A stretch of DNA of 47,707 bases from Agrilactobacillus fermenti (GCF_021030645.1 NZ_JACGCJ010000023.1:1-47707), one strand, 5' to 3'. Numbered from the stretch's first letter, positions 37,286-47,370 are shown. Notes: generated from the letters alone by a model not told the origin. Program-made: numbers and translations.

Positions 37286-38848
37286 TTGAATAATTCGTTA
37301 AGACATCACCTGAGCTTGGACAAATTACACTATATTTACCGCGGCTTGGTAATTGGGTTACTAGCAGGTGCAGCTACGGCCGCCTTTCGGTTTAGTATTG
37401 AAAAAATCTTGGTCGTGTTTCAAGCTGTTTTTCATAAAATTCGAATGGGGCAGTGGTCTTTATTATATCCACTTGTAGGCGTTTTAATTTTATTTGGTGT
37501 GATTGTTGGTTTGCTGTTACGGCGCGCGCCACAAATATCAGGATCGGGTATACCCCAAGTTGAAGCACAATTAGATGAAGAACTAGATTATAATTGGTGG
37601 CAAATTTTATGGCAAAAATTTGTTGGCGGGGTCCTAGCAATTGGGCCGGGATTATTTCTCGGACGTGAAGGGCCCTCAATTCAGCTGGGGGCAGCTGTTG
37701 GGCAAGGCACTGCAGAGATCACTCGGGTCTCTGGTTCGGATCGGAGGATCATGATTGCTGCCGGTGCTGCTGGTGGCCTCTCAGCTGCATTTAATGCGCC
37801 AATTGCCGGGACAATGTTCGTACTAGAAGAGATTTATCATAACTTTTCCTATCCTGTTTGGTTGACATCATTGGCCAGTGCAGTGGCTGCAAATTTTGTG
37901 TCTTTAAATGTTTTTGGTATGCAACCCATTTTACATCTGAATTATCAACGGTCCTTACCAGTAAATTTGTATTGGCACTTGTTGTTGTTAGGTATTATTT
38001 TAGGGTTATTAGGGCGATTATACCAAATTGTGTTGTTGAATCAGGATAAATTTTACCGGTATTTTAAGTTCATCCCCAAAGCATTTTTGGGATTGGTACC
38101 CTTGTTAGTATTGATTCCACTTGGTATTTGGCATCCAGATTGGCTTGGCGGCGGCAATGGCGTGATTTTGAATTTTAATCAGGCCACTATTAATTTAGGT
38201 TATTTGGTCACGTTGTTTTTAGTCCGTTTTTTATTTTCAATGATGTCCTATGGTTCTGGTTTACCGGGTGGTATTTTCCTACCAATTCTAACGCTAGGGG
38301 CGATTATTGGTGCCCTTTATGCCGCTGTGATGATTCATTTAGGCTGGTTGCCGCAAGGGTACTGGCATAATTTGGTGATTTTTGCAATGGCTGGGTATTT
38401 TGCTGCTATCGGTAAAGCACCATTTACTGCTATATTATTGGTGACAGAAATGGTTGGCTCCTTAGTTCATTTAATGCCTTTAGCAGTATTGAGCTTGGTC
38501 GCTTATCTGGTCGTAGATATTTTGAATGGTGATGCAATTTATGAAGCTCTAAGGCAGCGTTTGACTGTGATTCATAAGATCATGACTTCTAGAAATTTAG
38601 ATCAAGTACAGGTGCCAATCTTTGAAGCGCCTGGTGCACATGCTTTTAAGGTTATGGACCTTCAATGGCCCGAAAATAGTTTGCTGATCAGTATTCAGCG
38701 GGGTGAGAAACATTTGATTCCTCATGGTAGTAGTCGCGTACATCCTGGTGATACGTTAATCTTACTAGTGCCCAGCGGTCAAGCGGGTGCTATGCGGCGG
38801 TTGATTCAGCAGCACATTGAATCGATTTATACAGGCAAACCACAATAG
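37286..38848 (+). CDS. ClC-family chloride/proton antiporter with C-terminal RCK_C domain
   Basis: A 520-residue membrane protein with the three ClC anion-binding motifs: GSGIP (86-90), GREGP (126-130, gating Glu128) and GLPGGIFLP near 328. An inner glutamate pair LEE (180-182) matches the proton glutamate of E. coli ClC, so antiport rather than channel activity is likely. Residues about 445-515 (after VPIFEAPGAH) form a TrkA-C/RCK_C-like domain that may bind a ligand. The start is TTG 37286 after GGGG. It diverges from ktrAB, so the two ion systems may share regulation. Confidence 0.92.
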   Translation: MNNSLRHHLSLDKLHYIYRGLVIGLLAGAATAAFRFSIEKILVVFQAVFHKIRMGQWSLLYPLVGVLILFGVIVGLLLRRAPQISGSGIPQVEAQLDEELDYNWWQILWQKFVGGVLAIGPGLFLGREGPSIQLGAAVGQGTAEITRVSGSDRRIMIAAGAAGGLSAAFNAPIAGTMFVLEEIYHNFSYPVWLTSLASAVAANFVSLNVFGMQPILHLNYQRSLPVNLYWHLLLLGIILGLLGRLYQIVLLNQDKFYRYFKFIPKAFLGLVPLLVLIPLGIWHPDWLGGGNGVILNFNQATINLGYLVTLFLVRFLFSMMSYGSGLPGGIFLPILTLGAIIGALYAAVMIHLGWLPQGYWHNLVIFAMAGYFAAIGKAPFTAILLVTEMVGSLVHLMPLAVLSLVAYLVVDILNGDAIYEALRQRLTVIHKIMTSRNLDQVQVPIFEAPGAHAFKVMDLQWPENSLLISIQRGEKHLIPHGSSRVHPGDTLILLVPSGQAGAMRRLIQQHIESIYTGKPQ

Positions 38849-38933
38849 ATATCCAAAAATTCTAGTATTATAGTGGGATTTATGCTACTATTTTATAGTG
38901 AATATTGACCGGTTTTAATTTGGAGGTATTACT

Positions 38934-39176
38934 TTGTATAGCATGATTCAAACACTTTTAATCATTGATTCCTTCTTGATTGTTTTCGCCGTTATGATGC
39001 AGCCAAGTAAACAACAAGATGCTTTAAGCGCATTATCTGGCGGTGGCAATGAACTTCAGTCTAGTGTGACCAAGAAACGCGGCTTTGAAGCATTTATGGT
39101 CAAAGTTACTTGGGTACTTGGCACCCTATTCTTCGTCTTTGCTTTAATTCTTGTCTACTTATCTTCACACAAGTAA
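38934..39176 (+). CDS. secG: Preprotein translocase subunit SecG
   Basis: An 80-residue protein with two membrane helices (residues about 4-22 and 56-76) and the connecting loop with LSGGG, the standard SecG form; it assists SecYE-dependent protein export. The start is TTG 38934, seven bases after GGAGG (38922-38926). It is the first gene of the conserved secG-est-rnr-smpB cluster. A hairpin with T-run follows, so the next gene may rely on partial readthrough. Confidence 0.94.
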   Translation: MYSMIQTLLIIDSFLIVFAVMMQPSKQQDALSALSGGGNELQSSVTKKRGFEAFMVKVTWVLGTLFFVFALILVYLSSHK

Positions 39177-39191
39177 ATTATATTAATGTGT

Positions 39192-39226
39192 AGCCGGGGC
39201 GAAGCTTTTTTCGTTGCCGGCTTTTT
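39192..39226 (+). terminator. Terminator-like hairpin between secG and esterase
   Basis: AGCCGG (39192-39197) pairs with CCGGCT (39217-39222), with an inner CGAA/TTCG stem, followed by TTTTT. It probably reduces transcription into the esterase gene. Confidence 0.82.
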
Positions 39227-39271
39227 AATGATGAAGTCCTTTTACTTTAAGACAGTTAGGAGCAATATACT

Positions 39272-40033
39272 TTGCAATATAAAATGCCACAGCCTTTATA
39301 CTATGATGCTGGTAAAGTGGGTATCGTTTTATTGCATGCTTACTCAGGTACTTCCAGTGATCACCATATGTTAGGTCGATTCTTAGAAGGCGCTGGATAT
39401 AGTGTTTATATCCCTCATTTTACAGGACATGCAACCTTTGAACCTCTAGACATTTTAGAACAGGGCAGTGCAGAACAATGGTGGACAGATACTAAAGCTG
39501 CAATTAGATATATTGCTTATAAACATAAACAGCCTATTTATGTTTTTGGTTTATCAATGGGCGGTATTTTTGCGACGAAAGCTATTATGACGTTAGATGC
39601 GGTAGTTGCTGGTGGGGTATTTAGTTCACCTGTCATACCACAGCCCGAAAATAATGTGTATCCTAATTTTTTGAAGTACGCGCGTCAGATATATCGTTAT
39701 GCTAAAATTAAGCCTACTGAGATTGAAACAAAGATGGCAAGAATTGAAACGCTATTACCTAAACAATTAGCAGATGTCCATGCTTTTGCTCGAGAAATGG
39801 TGTCGGATTTAGGGACAATTACGAAGCCATTTTTTATTGGACAATCGGGGCAAGATGAAATGATTGATGCTCAGGGCGCCTACCAATTACGCGCAGCTTT
39901 GAAGCAGGCCACTGTGGATTTCCACTGGTATGAGAATGCCAGTCATGTACTGACAGTCGGTCCCGCCCATAAACAATTACAACTGGATGTTTTACATTTT
40001 ATTCAAAAGACAAATGAAGAGGTGGCAAATTGA
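39272..40033 (+). CDS. est: Carboxylesterase, alpha/beta hydrolase (Est30-like)
   Basis: A 253-residue serine hydrolase. The oxyanion segment LLHAYSGTSSD is at about 20-30, the nucleophile elbow GLSMGG at 93-98 (Ser95), the acid in GQDEMID near 192-198 and the histidine in ASHVLT near 223-228. It resembles the monoacylglycerol lipase-like carboxylesterases found in this cluster in Gram-positive bacteria. The natural substrate is not known. The start is TTG 39272 after AGGAG. The stop overlaps the rnr start (TTGA), a tight coupling. Confidence 0.92.
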   Translation: MQYKMPQPLYYDAGKVGIVLLHAYSGTSSDHHMLGRFLEGAGYSVYIPHFTGHATFEPLDILEQGSAEQWWTDTKAAIRYIAYKHKQPIYVFGLSMGGIFATKAIMTLDAVVAGGVFSSPVIPQPENNVYPNFLKYARQIYRYAKIKPTEIETKMARIETLLPKQLADVHAFAREMVSDLGTITKPFFIGQSGQDEMIDAQGAYQLRAALKQATVDFHWYENASHVLTVGPAHKQLQLDVLHFIQKTNEEVAN

Positions 40034-42279
40034 CACAAGCCGAAAGATTACAAACAGATATTTTAGAAATTTTTCAAGGTCAACCAGATCGCAAGTTTAC
40101 GGTGCAAGAGATCAATGATCAGATCGGCTTTAAGGGGGCTTCTGCTTTTAAACGAGTTGTTAAAAGTATTGCACAACTTGAAGGTGAAGGCCGAATTCAA
40201 ATTAGTAGTAAAGGTAAATTTAAATTAGCTGAACAAAAGAAGATTATTAGTGGTATTTTCCATGCCAATGAACGCGGCTTTGGTTTTATCGCTGTTCCTG
40301 ATTCTGATGATCCAGATATTTTCGTGCCTAAAGAGGCTACACATACCGCAATTGATGGCGATGAAGTCACTGCTGAAATCGTACGTGACGGAGATCCTTG
40401 GCGTAACCGTGGGCCAGAAGGTAAGATTACCCAAATTCTGACGCGTAACCTGACAACAATTGTTGGTGATTTTACCCAGTATTCTGATGCAGAAGCGCAT
40501 AAAACAGGTTTCGTTGGCTATTTACAAAGCCGTGAAAAGAAGTTGAATAAGTTACCTGTTTTTCTATCGGAAAAAGGCTTACATCCTCAAATGGGCGATA
40601 TTGTTTTAGCGGATATCACGGACTATCCTTCACCCGAACGGCCCGGGCAGATGCGTGGTATTGCTGTTAAAATCATTGGCAATAAAAATGATCCTGGCGT
40701 GGATATTGAAAGTCAAGTTTATGCCCATGGGTTACACATCGATTTTCCGCAAGAAGCTTTGGACCAAGCAAATCATATTCCAGATCATGTGACCGAAGCA
40801 GATAAAACTGGGCGAAAAGATTTAACGGATCAACCTGTAGTTACAATCGACGGGGACGACTCTAAAGACTTTGACGATGCTGTTGTTGTCTGGAAAATGG
40901 CTAACGGGCACTATCATTTGGGTGTGCATATTGCAGATGTTAGTTATTATGTAACTGAAGGCTCACCACTAGATCATGAAGCTTTCGATCGTGGGACAAG
41001 CGTTTACTTGGCGGATCGTGTCGTACCAATGATCCCATTCCGTCTTTCTAACGGTATTTGTTCATTGAATCCAGATGAAGAACGCTTGGCAATGACCTGT
41101 GATATGGAAATCGACGAACGTGGAAAAGTCGTTAATTCTGATGTCTATCCTAGTGTGATCAAGTCTCACGCACGCATGACGTACAATAACGTGAATAAAA
41201 TCTTGAATCACGAAGATCCAGAGCTTGAAACTAAATATGCAGATCTTGTACCTATGTTTGAACTGATGGCAGAGTTGCATAAGATTCTATTTGACATGCG
41301 TCATCGTCGTGGTGCTATTGATTTTGAAGATGCAGAAGCACAAATTATTGTTGATGAAAATTCACATCCAATCGATATTGTTTTGCGGGAACGCGGTACT
41401 TCTGAGCGGATGATCGAATCGTTTATGTTGGCAGCCAACGAAACAGTAGCTGAAACTTGGAATAAGCGACATGTGCCATTCCTATACCGGGTCCATGAAA
41501 CGCCAGATGAAGAAAAAGTAAAATCATTCTTTGAATTTGTATCAGCATTTGGGATCAAAGGCGTGGGCTCAGCTAAAGATGTCAAACCTTTGATGCTGCA
41601 AAATGTGTTAAGTCAGGTGGTAGACACACCTGAAGAGTCTGTGGTAAATATTATGTTATTGCGGAGTATGAAACAGGCACATTATTCTGATGAATTATTA
41701 GGTCACTTTGGGATTGGTGCTCAATATTATACACACTTTACCTCTCCAATTCGGCGTTATCCTGACTTAATCGTGCACCGATTGATCCATGATTATTTAG
41801 CTAATGGGACTGGAGAAAAGGAACAAGCTCACTGGCGCGAAGCTTTACCGGGAATTGCTGAACAAACATCGATTCAGGAGCGTAAGGCAGTAGATACCGA
41901 ACGTGATGTGGACGATTTACTCAAAGCTCAGTATATGGAGGACCGTGTCGGCGAAGAATTTAATGCGGTCGTCAGCTCGGTTACTAGTTTTGGGATGTTT
42001 GTGGCCTTAGATAATACAGTTGAAGGTTTGGTTCATATTTCAACGATGGCAGATGACTATTACAGTTATCACGAACAGAGTATGACTTTGATTGGTGAAC
42101 ATACCCATAAGATGTATAAAATTGGACAACCAGTTCGTGTTAAATTGATGCGAGCCGACGTAAAACAGCGACAGATCGATTTTGAACTTGTTTTATCAGC
42201 AGCAGATCAAAAAAAAGCAGCTGCAAAGCGGCCACGTGAAACTCAAAGTAGGGGTAAACGTTCAGATCGTCGCAAATAA
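40030..42279 (+). CDS. rnr: Ribonuclease R
   Basis: A 749-residue processive 3'-5' exoribonuclease that degrades structured RNA. Domains in order are an N-terminal winged helix (about 1-65), cold-shock RNA-binding domains (about 70-230), the RNB catalytic domain with [12 protein letters not shown] (about 274-285, catalytic aspartates), the [12 protein letters not shown] signature near 573-584, and an S1 domain (about 635-715) followed by a basic tail. The start is TTG 40030, overlapping the esterase stop. It precedes smpB, in keeping with a joint role in trans-translation and decay of faulty mRNA. Confidence 0.97.
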   Translation: MTQAERLQTDILEIFQGQPDRKFTVQEINDQIGFKGASAFKRVVKSIAQLEGEGRIQISSKGKFKLAEQKKIISGIFHANERGFGFIAVPDSDDPDIFVPKEATHTAIDGDEVTAEIVRDGDPWRNRGPEGKITQILTRNLTTIVGDFTQYSDAEAHKTGFVGYLQSREKKLNKLPVFLSEKGLHPQMGDIVLADITDYPSPERPGQMRGIAVKIIGNKNDPGVDIESQVYAHGLHIDFPQEALDQANHIPDHVTEADKTGRKDLTDQPVVTIDGDDSKDFDDAVVVWKMANGHYHLGVHIADVSYYVTEGSPLDHEAFDRGTSVYLADRVVPMIPFRLSNGICSLNPDEERLAMTCDMEIDERGKVVNSDVYPSVIKSHARMTYNNVNKILNHEDPELETKYADLVPMFELMAELHKILFDMRHRRGAIDFEDAEAQIIVDENSHPIDIVLRERGTSERMIESFMLAANETVAETWNKRHVPFLYRVHETPDEEKVKSFFEFVSAFGIKGVGSAKDVKPLMLQNVLSQVVDTPEESVVNIMLLRSMKQAHYSDELLGHFGIGAQYYTHFTSPIRRYPDLIVHRLIHDYLANGTGEKEQAHWREALPGIAEQTSIQERKAVDTERDVDDLLKAQYMEDRVGEEFNAVVSSVTSFGMFVALDNTVEGLVHISTMADDYYSYHEQSMTLIGEHTHKMYKIGQPVRVKLMRADVKQRQIDFELVLSAADQKKAAAKRPRETQSRGKRSDRRK

Positions 42280-42293
42280 GCGGGGTGAGTTTT

Positions 42294-42767
42294 TTGGCGA
42301 AAAAACAACATAAAAAAGCGCCTAATGAATTGGCAAATAATCGTAAAGCCCGTCATGATTATAGTATCTTAGAAACTTATGAGGCAGGTATTGCCTTGAC
42401 GGGAACCGAAATCAAATCTGTTCGTGCAGGGAAGATTAATTTAAAAGACGGCTTTGCCCGCGTGCGCAATAACGAATTGTGGTTAGAAAATGTGCATATC
42501 AGTGAGTACAAACAAGGCAATCAGTTTAATCATGACCCATTAAGAAATCGTAAATTGTTACTACACAAAAAAGAAATTACCAAATTAGCTGGTGTGGCCC
42601 AGGACAAGGGGATCACGATCGTGCCGCTTAAAGTCTATTTAAAACATGGTTTTGCCAAAGTTTTGATTGGTGTTGGTAAAGGTAAACGTCAATATGATAA
42701 ACGTGAGACTTTAAAACGTAAAGAACAAGACCGAGAAATGGCGCGTGCATTAAAAAATCGTTATTAA
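42294..42767 (+). CDS. smpB: SsrA-binding protein SmpB
   Basis: A 157-residue tmRNA-binding protein needed for rescue of stalled ribosomes. Key parts are [22 protein letters not shown] near the start, GTEIKSVR, and the C-terminal basic helix region [20 protein letters not shown]. The start is TTG 42294, which gives the usual MAKK beginning; the GTG at 42285 overlaps the ribosome binding site GGGGTGAG. It directly follows rnr. No tmRNA gene is visible in the following 130 bases. Confidence 0.97.
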   Translation: MAKKQHKKAPNELANNRKARHDYSILETYEAGIALTGTEIKSVRAGKINLKDGFARVRNNELWLENVHISEYKQGNQFNHDPLRNRKLLLHKKEITKLAGVAQDKGITIVPLKVYLKHGFAKVLIGVGKGKRQYDKRETLKRKEQDREMARALKNRY

Positions 42768-42780
42768 ATTAAATCGGATC

Positions 42781-42825
42781 AATGACAAAAGATTAGTGAA
42801 TACTAAAATTTTTGTCATTTTTTTT
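42781..42825 (+). terminator. Intrinsic terminator after smpB
   Basis: AATGACAAAA (42781-42790) pairs with TTTTGTCATT (42810-42819), with an inner TTAGT/ACTAA stem and a long T-tract. Confidence 0.92.
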
Positions 42826-42852
42826 GCTTTAAAAAATAAAAATTGGTATAGT
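42824..42852 (+). promoter_or_regulatory. Promoter of TetR-family gene
   Basis: -35 TTGCTT (42824-42829), 17-base spacer, -10 TATAGT (42847-42852) with TG-G in front. CAATT (42854-42858) and AATTG (42869-42873) form an inverted repeat just downstream that could be an autoregulatory operator. Confidence 0.6.
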
Positions 42853-42897
42853 TCAATTACAAATGCTGAATTGTTTTCGTTTGATTAGGAGAATTTA

Positions 42898-43428
42898 ATG
42901 CACACTGAACTCACCAGAAATTATGTGATTCGTACGTTAGGGGATTATTTATCAGAGCAGCGAGTTAAGAAATTAACGGTGCAAGAGTTACTGGTAATTA
43001 CTGGAGTGAGTCGAAGTACCTTCTATCGGCACTTCAATAATGGGTTACAAGATATCTTTTTTGCCGTAGTCGAGGAACGGCTGTTATTGAAATTACGCCA
43101 ATGTAGTAGTTGGATGTTGGCACTGGATTTACTAGTAGAAGAATTGGTTGCTCAGCGAATCTTGTTTTTAAATCTTTACCAAAATTCCAATGTCATGCGC
43201 CAAGAGTATTTTTTACAAGAAACATTTGAATGCTTTATAAGCCAGTATTTTAAGCCTCAATATTTTGCACGCATCAATGCCAGTTACATGACTTTTTTTA
43301 CCGATGGGTTACGGTTAAAAATTCGAGAATGGCTAACGAATAATTTGAATATTGAGCCGAAGCAAATGCGTGCACAATTAGATGCACTCAGTTTATTACT
43401 GATTGACAATAAGTTTAAACTTGGTTAA
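42898..43428 (+). CDS. TetR/AcrR-family transcriptional regulator
   Basis: A 176-residue protein with an N-terminal TetR helix-turn-helix (residues about 8-52: LTVQELLVITGVSRSTFYRHF) and a helical C-terminal ligand-binding half without a recognisable subfamily. It resembles the short TetR-like regulators with a TetR_C_7-type tail common in lactobacilli, but this is not certain. The ATG follows AGGAG. No efflux pump or other obvious target lies beside it; the following acetyltransferase has its own promoter. Confidence 0.85.
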   Translation: MHTELTRNYVIRTLGDYLSEQRVKKLTVQELLVITGVSRSTFYRHFNNGLQDIFFAVVEERLLLKLRQCSSWMLALDLLVEELVAQRILFLNLYQNSNVMRQEYFLQETFECFISQYFKPQYFARINASYMTFFTDGLRLKIREWLTNNLNIEPKQMRAQLDALSLLLIDNKFKLG

Positions 43429-43461
43429 AACCATAATTTGGTAGTTTCTTTTTGGCACCCT

Positions 43462-43490
43462 TTGCGTATGATTTCAGTTCTCTGTATGAT
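43462..43490 (+). promoter_or_regulatory. Promoter of GNAT gene
   Basis: -35 TTGCGT (43462-43467), 17-base spacer, -10 TATGAT (43485-43490). The sequence GTATGATT occurs at both spacer start and -10, a short direct repeat. The leader is only about 13 bases, with the ribosome binding site close to the start of the transcript. Confidence 0.65.
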
Positions 43491-43509
43491 TATAGGTGAG
43501 GTGAATTAA

Positions 43510-44094
43510 TTGAAAATTAGACCAGCTGAATTACAAGATGGGCCACAGGTTATTCCGATCATTAATCAAATATTTGAAGAAATGGAAATTCCAACATTAC
43601 AAGCGCTATCGACAGCTAAACTATTTGCTATTCTAAACAAGCTTTATCAAACTAAAACTTATCGTTACAGTTACCGTCGCATGCTTGTGGCTGTTGACGA
43701 TAGTAAAGATGAAAAAAAGCCACGCGTTTTTGGCGTGGCGGTGAGTTATCCAGAAGTAGATGAAGCGACAATTGATACAGATTTAGAACCTTATTATGCT
43801 CAGTTGGGCTTACAACCGGGTCAGGAACTTTTCCCGGATCAGGAAGCTTTTCCAGGTGAATGGTATTTAGATTCTTTAGCTGTTGCGCCGAATACGCAAA
43901 GTCAGGGAATTGGTAGCCAATTATTGGCCGCAACTAAACAATTGGCCCGAAATCACGAGTATTCTGTTTTATCCTTGAATGTCGATCTGCTTAATCCTGG
44001 CGCCAAACGATTGTATCTGCGTCAGGGATTTAGAGTTGAGAAAAAAATTACCATTGGGCCACATCAATACGAACACATGACTTTTGAACTTTAA
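43510..44094 (+). CDS. GNAT-family N-acetyltransferase
   Basis: A 194-residue acetyltransferase with the acetyl-CoA-binding motif QSQGIGSQLL (residues about 138-147) preceded by WYLDSLAVAPNT, and a C-terminal NPGAKRLYLRQGF segment. It lacks a feature that would name the substrate. The start is TTG 43510 after AGGTGAGGTGAA. Its 3' end overlaps by four bases with the converging LURP-one-like gene, both stops sharing TTAA. Confidence 0.88.
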   Translation: MKIRPAELQDGPQVIPIINQIFEEMEIPTLQALSTAKLFAILNKLYQTKTYRYSYRRMLVAVDDSKDEKKPRVFGVAVSYPEVDEATIDTDLEPYYAQLGLQPGQELFPDQEAFPGEWYLDSLAVAPNTQSQGIGSQLLAATKQLARNHEYSVLSLNVDLLNPGAKRLYLRQGFRVEKKITIGPHQYEHMTFEL

Positions 44095-44615
44095 TCACCC
44101 CAAATTAATTGGCCATCGGTTATTGGAGAGGGTGCTTGCCCGCGTTTGGTGTTTTTAGACCACAAGTCTAAAATCATGCTAATCAAAATTGCCACTGGAA
44201 CATCTTGCTGCCGTTTAACAATGAGATCTTTTGCTAATGCACCATCTGAAAGCAATGCAGTGTCCACTTGAAAGACTAATTGGCCATGTGTAAAGGCTTG
44301 GTAGTGGTTATCCAATAAATCGCCAGTAATGATCCAGCGTAAGTCGGTTACGAAAATGAATTGGTGCCAAACACCAATAATTCGTTTGATAGCGCCGACT
44401 TTTTTGTTTGCAATCAAAATATCAAAACGTGGCAAAAATCCAGGAGATACTTGTTTGATTTCACCAACTAAGTTACCAGATAATTCATGCAGCTCAAAAC
44501 TATCATTCAGCATACCCTGACGGCCGACGACGTAATAAATTGGTTGCTGGGTCGCATTATAAACCATCGCCATATGTTGTCGTTGTGCTGTTTGATTTTT
44601 GATATATACTTCCAT
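44091..44615 (-). CDS. LURP-one/YxjI-like protein
   Basis: A 174-residue protein rich in beta strands, with no signal or clear catalytic residues. The pattern of segments such as FELHELSGNLVGEI, FDILIANKKVGAI and YQAFTHGQLVFQV resembles the LURP-one-related (YxjI, tubby-like) family, whose bacterial members are uncharacterised. The call is tentative. It is the second gene of a minus-strand pair, starting 21 bases after the HAD phosphatase stop with AGT-rich leader, and converges on the GNAT gene. Confidence 0.55.
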   Translation of the reverse strand: MEVYIKNQTAQRQHMAMVYNATQQPIYYVVGRQGMLNDSFELHELSGNLVGEIKQVSPGFLPRFDILIANKKVGAIKRIIGVWHQFIFVTDLRWIITGDLLDNHYQAFTHGQLVFQVDTALLSDGALAKDLIVKRQQDVPVAILISMILDLWSKNTKRGQAPSPITDGQLIWGD

Positions 44616-44636
44616 ATACTCACCAAATATTAGTTG

Positions 44637-45506
44637 TTAGATTTCACCGTTTAAGGCCCATTGAATTGCTTTACCGACGCCATCTTTGGTATTGAAGTCC
44701 GTTGTTCGATTGGCGATTGCTTTAATGTGAGGTACAGCGTTTGCCATGGCAACGCCCATACCTGCTTCACGAATCATCGATTCATCATTCAAATTATCAC
44801 CCAAAGCCATAACTTGTGTCATAGGAATATGCTTAACGGCCGCATATTGCTTCAAAGCAATACCTTTTTGTGCTTGGATATCATTAATTTCAATATTGTT
44901 ATCGGATGAGGAAGTGACCACTAAGCCTCCGAGATGATCAATAGCTGTTCGTGTTTCTGTAAAGGCTTTTTGACCGCGTTTATCAAAGGCGATAATTTTG
45001 AAAACTTCTTTATTGGGGTCTGATAGAATCGTGTCAAAGTTATCAATGTAATTGATATTCATCAATTCTAATCGTGCAGCCGCTAAAGCCACAGCAATTT
45101 TATAAGGTTGATCGGGGTTTAGAGTGACCAGTAAATCAGCTACATTTTGAATTCGACGTATTTTACTTTCGGAAAAAGGGCCTTCACTGGTAATCATTTC
45201 AAAGTAAAAGTCGTTTTGTCTTAAAAGCGCGACTAATTGGTGTAGTTTGTCTCGATCGAGTGGATGCTTCACAACTTCTTTGCCGTCGGTATCAATGACT
45301 AGAGCACCGTTTAACGTAATGAATGTGGTATGTAAATCATGGGCATCTAATAGAGGCTTTGCTTCGGTAATCCCACGCCCAGTAGCTACGATAAAATCAA
45401 TTCCGGCCTTTTGTGCTGCTGTGATTGCAGCAGCGTTGTTTTCTGAAACTTCCATACGATTGTTGAGTAAGGTGCCGTCCATGTCTGAAGCGATAATTTT
45501 GATCAA
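44637..45506 (-). CDS. Cof-type HAD-superfamily phosphatase
   Basis: A 289-residue cytoplasmic hydrolase of HAD subfamily IIB. Motif I DMDGTLLN is at residues 8-15 with the nucleophile Asp8, motif II in VATGRG near 40-45, motif III Lys near 195-215, and motif IV GDNLNDESM near 238-246. Such enzymes dephosphorylate sugar phosphates or nucleotides with broad specificity, so the substrate cannot be named. The start is TTG 45506 with GGAGG nine bases upstream; it gives the normal MIKIIASD beginning. Confidence 0.93.
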   Translation of the reverse strand: MIKIIASDMDGTLLNNRMEVSENNAAAITAAQKAGIDFIVATGRGITEAKPLLDAHDLHTTFITLNGALVIDTDGKEVVKHPLDRDKLHQLVALLRQNDFYFEMITSEGPFSESKIRRIQNVADLLVTLNPDQPYKIAVALAAARLELMNINYIDNFDTILSDPNKEVFKIIAFDKRGQKAFTETRTAIDHLGGLVVTSSSDNNIEINDIQAQKGIALKQYAAVKHIPMTQVMALGDNLNDESMIREAGMGVAMANAVPHIKAIANRTTDFNTKDGVGKAIQWALNGEI

Positions 45507-45627
45507 GATAAGTGACCTCCAGTAAATATTCTAGTTTAAGTTTAGCATAGAACCGCAAGAAAATTACGGATTAATCAAGCAAAAATCGGGACATCCTGTA
45601 TAATATGGACCATAAGGAGGAATTATC

Positions 45628-46317
45628 GTGACAAAAACATTGATCCACAATGACTGGCAAGAGGTACTAGGTCCAGAGTTTGAAAAAGATTATTATCAAG
45701 AATTACATAATTATTTGAAGCGGGAATATGCTACTAAAACAATTTATCCGGATATGTATCATATTTTTCAAGCTTTTGAATGGACGCCATTTTCAAAGGT
45801 AAAAGTCGTTATTCTAGGACAAGATCCATATCATAATCCTCATCAGGCACATGGGTTAAGTTTTTCAGTCGTTCCTGGAACAAAGGTACCCCCTTCACTA
45901 GTCAATATTTATAAGGAATTACAAAGTGATTTGGGCTATCCACCAGTAAAACATGGCTATTTGAAATCTTGGGCAGATCAGGGGGTATTATTATTGAATT
46001 CTGTCTTGACGGTGGAAGCTGGTCACGCCTATTCCCATCGCGGCAAAGGTTGGGAACGTCTAACTGACACAGCTATTGAAAAATTGTCCAGTAAGGGTGG
46101 CGTCGTTTTCATTTTATGGGGCAATGCCGCTAAGGCTAAAATGAAACTAATTGATGAAACTACGAATGCAGTCATTACTTCGCCACATCCCAGTCCTCTA
46201 TCGGCACATTATGGCTTTTTTGGCTCAAAGCCATTTTCCAAGGCAAATCACGCCTTAATGCAATTTGGCGAATCACCAATCAATTGGCAGTTGCCTGATG
46301 ATCCCGGTGAAAGTTAA
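45628..46317 (+). CDS. ung: Uracil-DNA glycosylase
   Basis: A 229-residue base-excision repair enzyme that removes uracil from DNA. The water-activating loop GQDPYHNP (residues 64-71, Asp66), the [12 protein letters not shown] segment, and the minor-groove loop HPSPLSAH near 190 are intact. The start is GTG at 45628 after AAGGAGG. A -10 TATAAT (45599-45604) lies upstream with no good -35. The pairing of ung with pta is common in lactobacilli. Confidence 0.97.
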   Translation: MTKTLIHNDWQEVLGPEFEKDYYQELHNYLKREYATKTIYPDMYHIFQAFEWTPFSKVKVVILGQDPYHNPHQAHGLSFSVVPGTKVPPSLVNIYKELQSDLGYPPVKHGYLKSWADQGVLLLNSVLTVEAGHAYSHRGKGWERLTDTAIEKLSSKGGVVFILWGNAAKAKMKLIDETTNAVITSPHPSPLSAHYGFFGSKPFSKANHALMQFGESPINWQLPDDPGES

Positions 46318-46359
46318 GCTAGGACTTCACAAGTACTTGGAAAAAGTGTATCATAACTA

Positions 46360-46373
46360 TGATAACGTTTACA
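46360..46373 (+). promoter_or_regulatory. cre site (CcpA operator) upstream of pta
   Basis: TGATAACGTTTACA fits the consensus TGWNANCGNTNWCA at every specified base. It lies 20 bases before the pta start, just after probable promoter elements (TATCAT at 46349-46354 or TATGAT at 46358-46363). In Bacillus CcpA activates pta from an upstream cre; here the downstream placement would suit repression. The exact promoter is unresolved. Confidence 0.85.
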
Positions 46374-46392
46374 TATTAGGAGGCTTTTCCCC

Positions 46393-47370
46393 GTGGATTT
46401 ATTTGATAGTTTAAAACAAAAGATTGCCGGTAAAAACTTAACGATTGTTTTTCCAGAAGGTTATGAACCTAGAATTATTGGCGCAGCTGCCCGATTGAAT
46501 GCAGATCAAGTGTTGAAGCCCATTCTGCTAGGTGAAGCAGCTAAGATTCAACAGATTGCCCAGGAAAAAGGCTTTAATTTAGGTGATATTCAAATCATTG
46601 ACCCAGCCACATATCCAGAGTATGAATCGATGGTGGCCGCATTTGTTGAACGCCGTAAAGGCAAAGCAACTGAAGCCCAGGCACAAGAGTTATTGCGTGA
46701 TAACAATTATTTTGGCACAATGCTAGTTTATTTGGATAAAGCGGACGGTATGGTTTCTGGCGCCATTCATTCGACAGGTGATACTGTGCGGCCGGCTTTA
46801 CAGATTATTAAAACACGGCCCGGTGTGAGTCGAACGAGTGGGGCTTTTATTATGCAGCGTGGCCGTGAGAATGAGCGTTATCTCTTCTCTGATTGTGCAA
46901 TCAATATTGATCCTAATGCCCAAGAACTGGCTGAAATTGCGGTAGAATCCGCTAAAACAGCAGCGTTATTTGATATTGATCCAAAAGTAGCTTTATTGAG
47001 TTTTTCAACGAAAGGTTCGGCCAAAGCCGATCAAGTGACTAAAGTCGCCGAAGCTACCAAAATTGCGCAAGAATTGGCACCGCAATATGAAATCGACGGT
47101 GAACTCCAATTTGATGCGGCTTTTGTGCCTGTTGTAGCTCAGCAAAAGGCACCCGATTCTCACGTGGCTGGACAAGCAACGGTATTTGTTTTTCCTGAAT
47201 TACAATCTGGTAATATTGGTTATAAGATTGCACAGCGTTTTGGTAACTTCGAAGCTATCGGTCCGATCTTACAAGGTCTAAACAAGCCAATCTCTGATTT
47301 ATCAAGAGGTTCTAATGAAGAAGACGTCTACAAGTTATCTATCATTACAGCTGCGCAAGCTTTACTTTAA
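46393..47370 (+). CDS. pta: Phosphate acetyltransferase
   Basis: A 325-residue enzyme interconverting acetyl-CoA and acetyl phosphate, part of the acetate/ATP pathway and of heterofermentative metabolism. Conserved parts include FPEGYEPRI near 20, GTMLVYLDKADGMVSGAIHSTGDTV around 111-135 in pieces, and RGSNEEDVYKLSIITAAQ at the C-terminus. Length is that of the short single-domain Pta. The start is GTG 46393, nine bases after AGGAGG. A perfect cre upstream indicates CcpA control. Confidence 0.97.
   Translation: MDLFDSLKQKIAGKNLTIVFPEGYEPRIIGAAARLNADQVLKPILLGEAAKIQQIAQEKGFNLGDIQIIDPATYPEYESMVAAFVERRKGKATEAQAQELLRDNNYFGTMLVYLDKADGMVSGAIHSTGDTVRPALQIIKTRPGVSRTSGAFIMQRGRENERYLFSDCAINIDPNAQELAEIAVESAKTAALFDIDPKVALLSFSTKGSAKADQVTKVAEATKIAQELAPQYEIDGELQFDAAFVPVVAQQKAPDSHVAGQATVFVFPELQSGNIGYKIAQRFGNFEAIGPILQGLNKPISDLSRGSNEEDVYKLSIITAAQALL

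Noticed and set aside
42768-42897. tmRNA gene next to smpB
   Set aside because: The gap holds only a terminator and the promoter of the TetR-family gene; no tmRNA ends or tag sequence are present.
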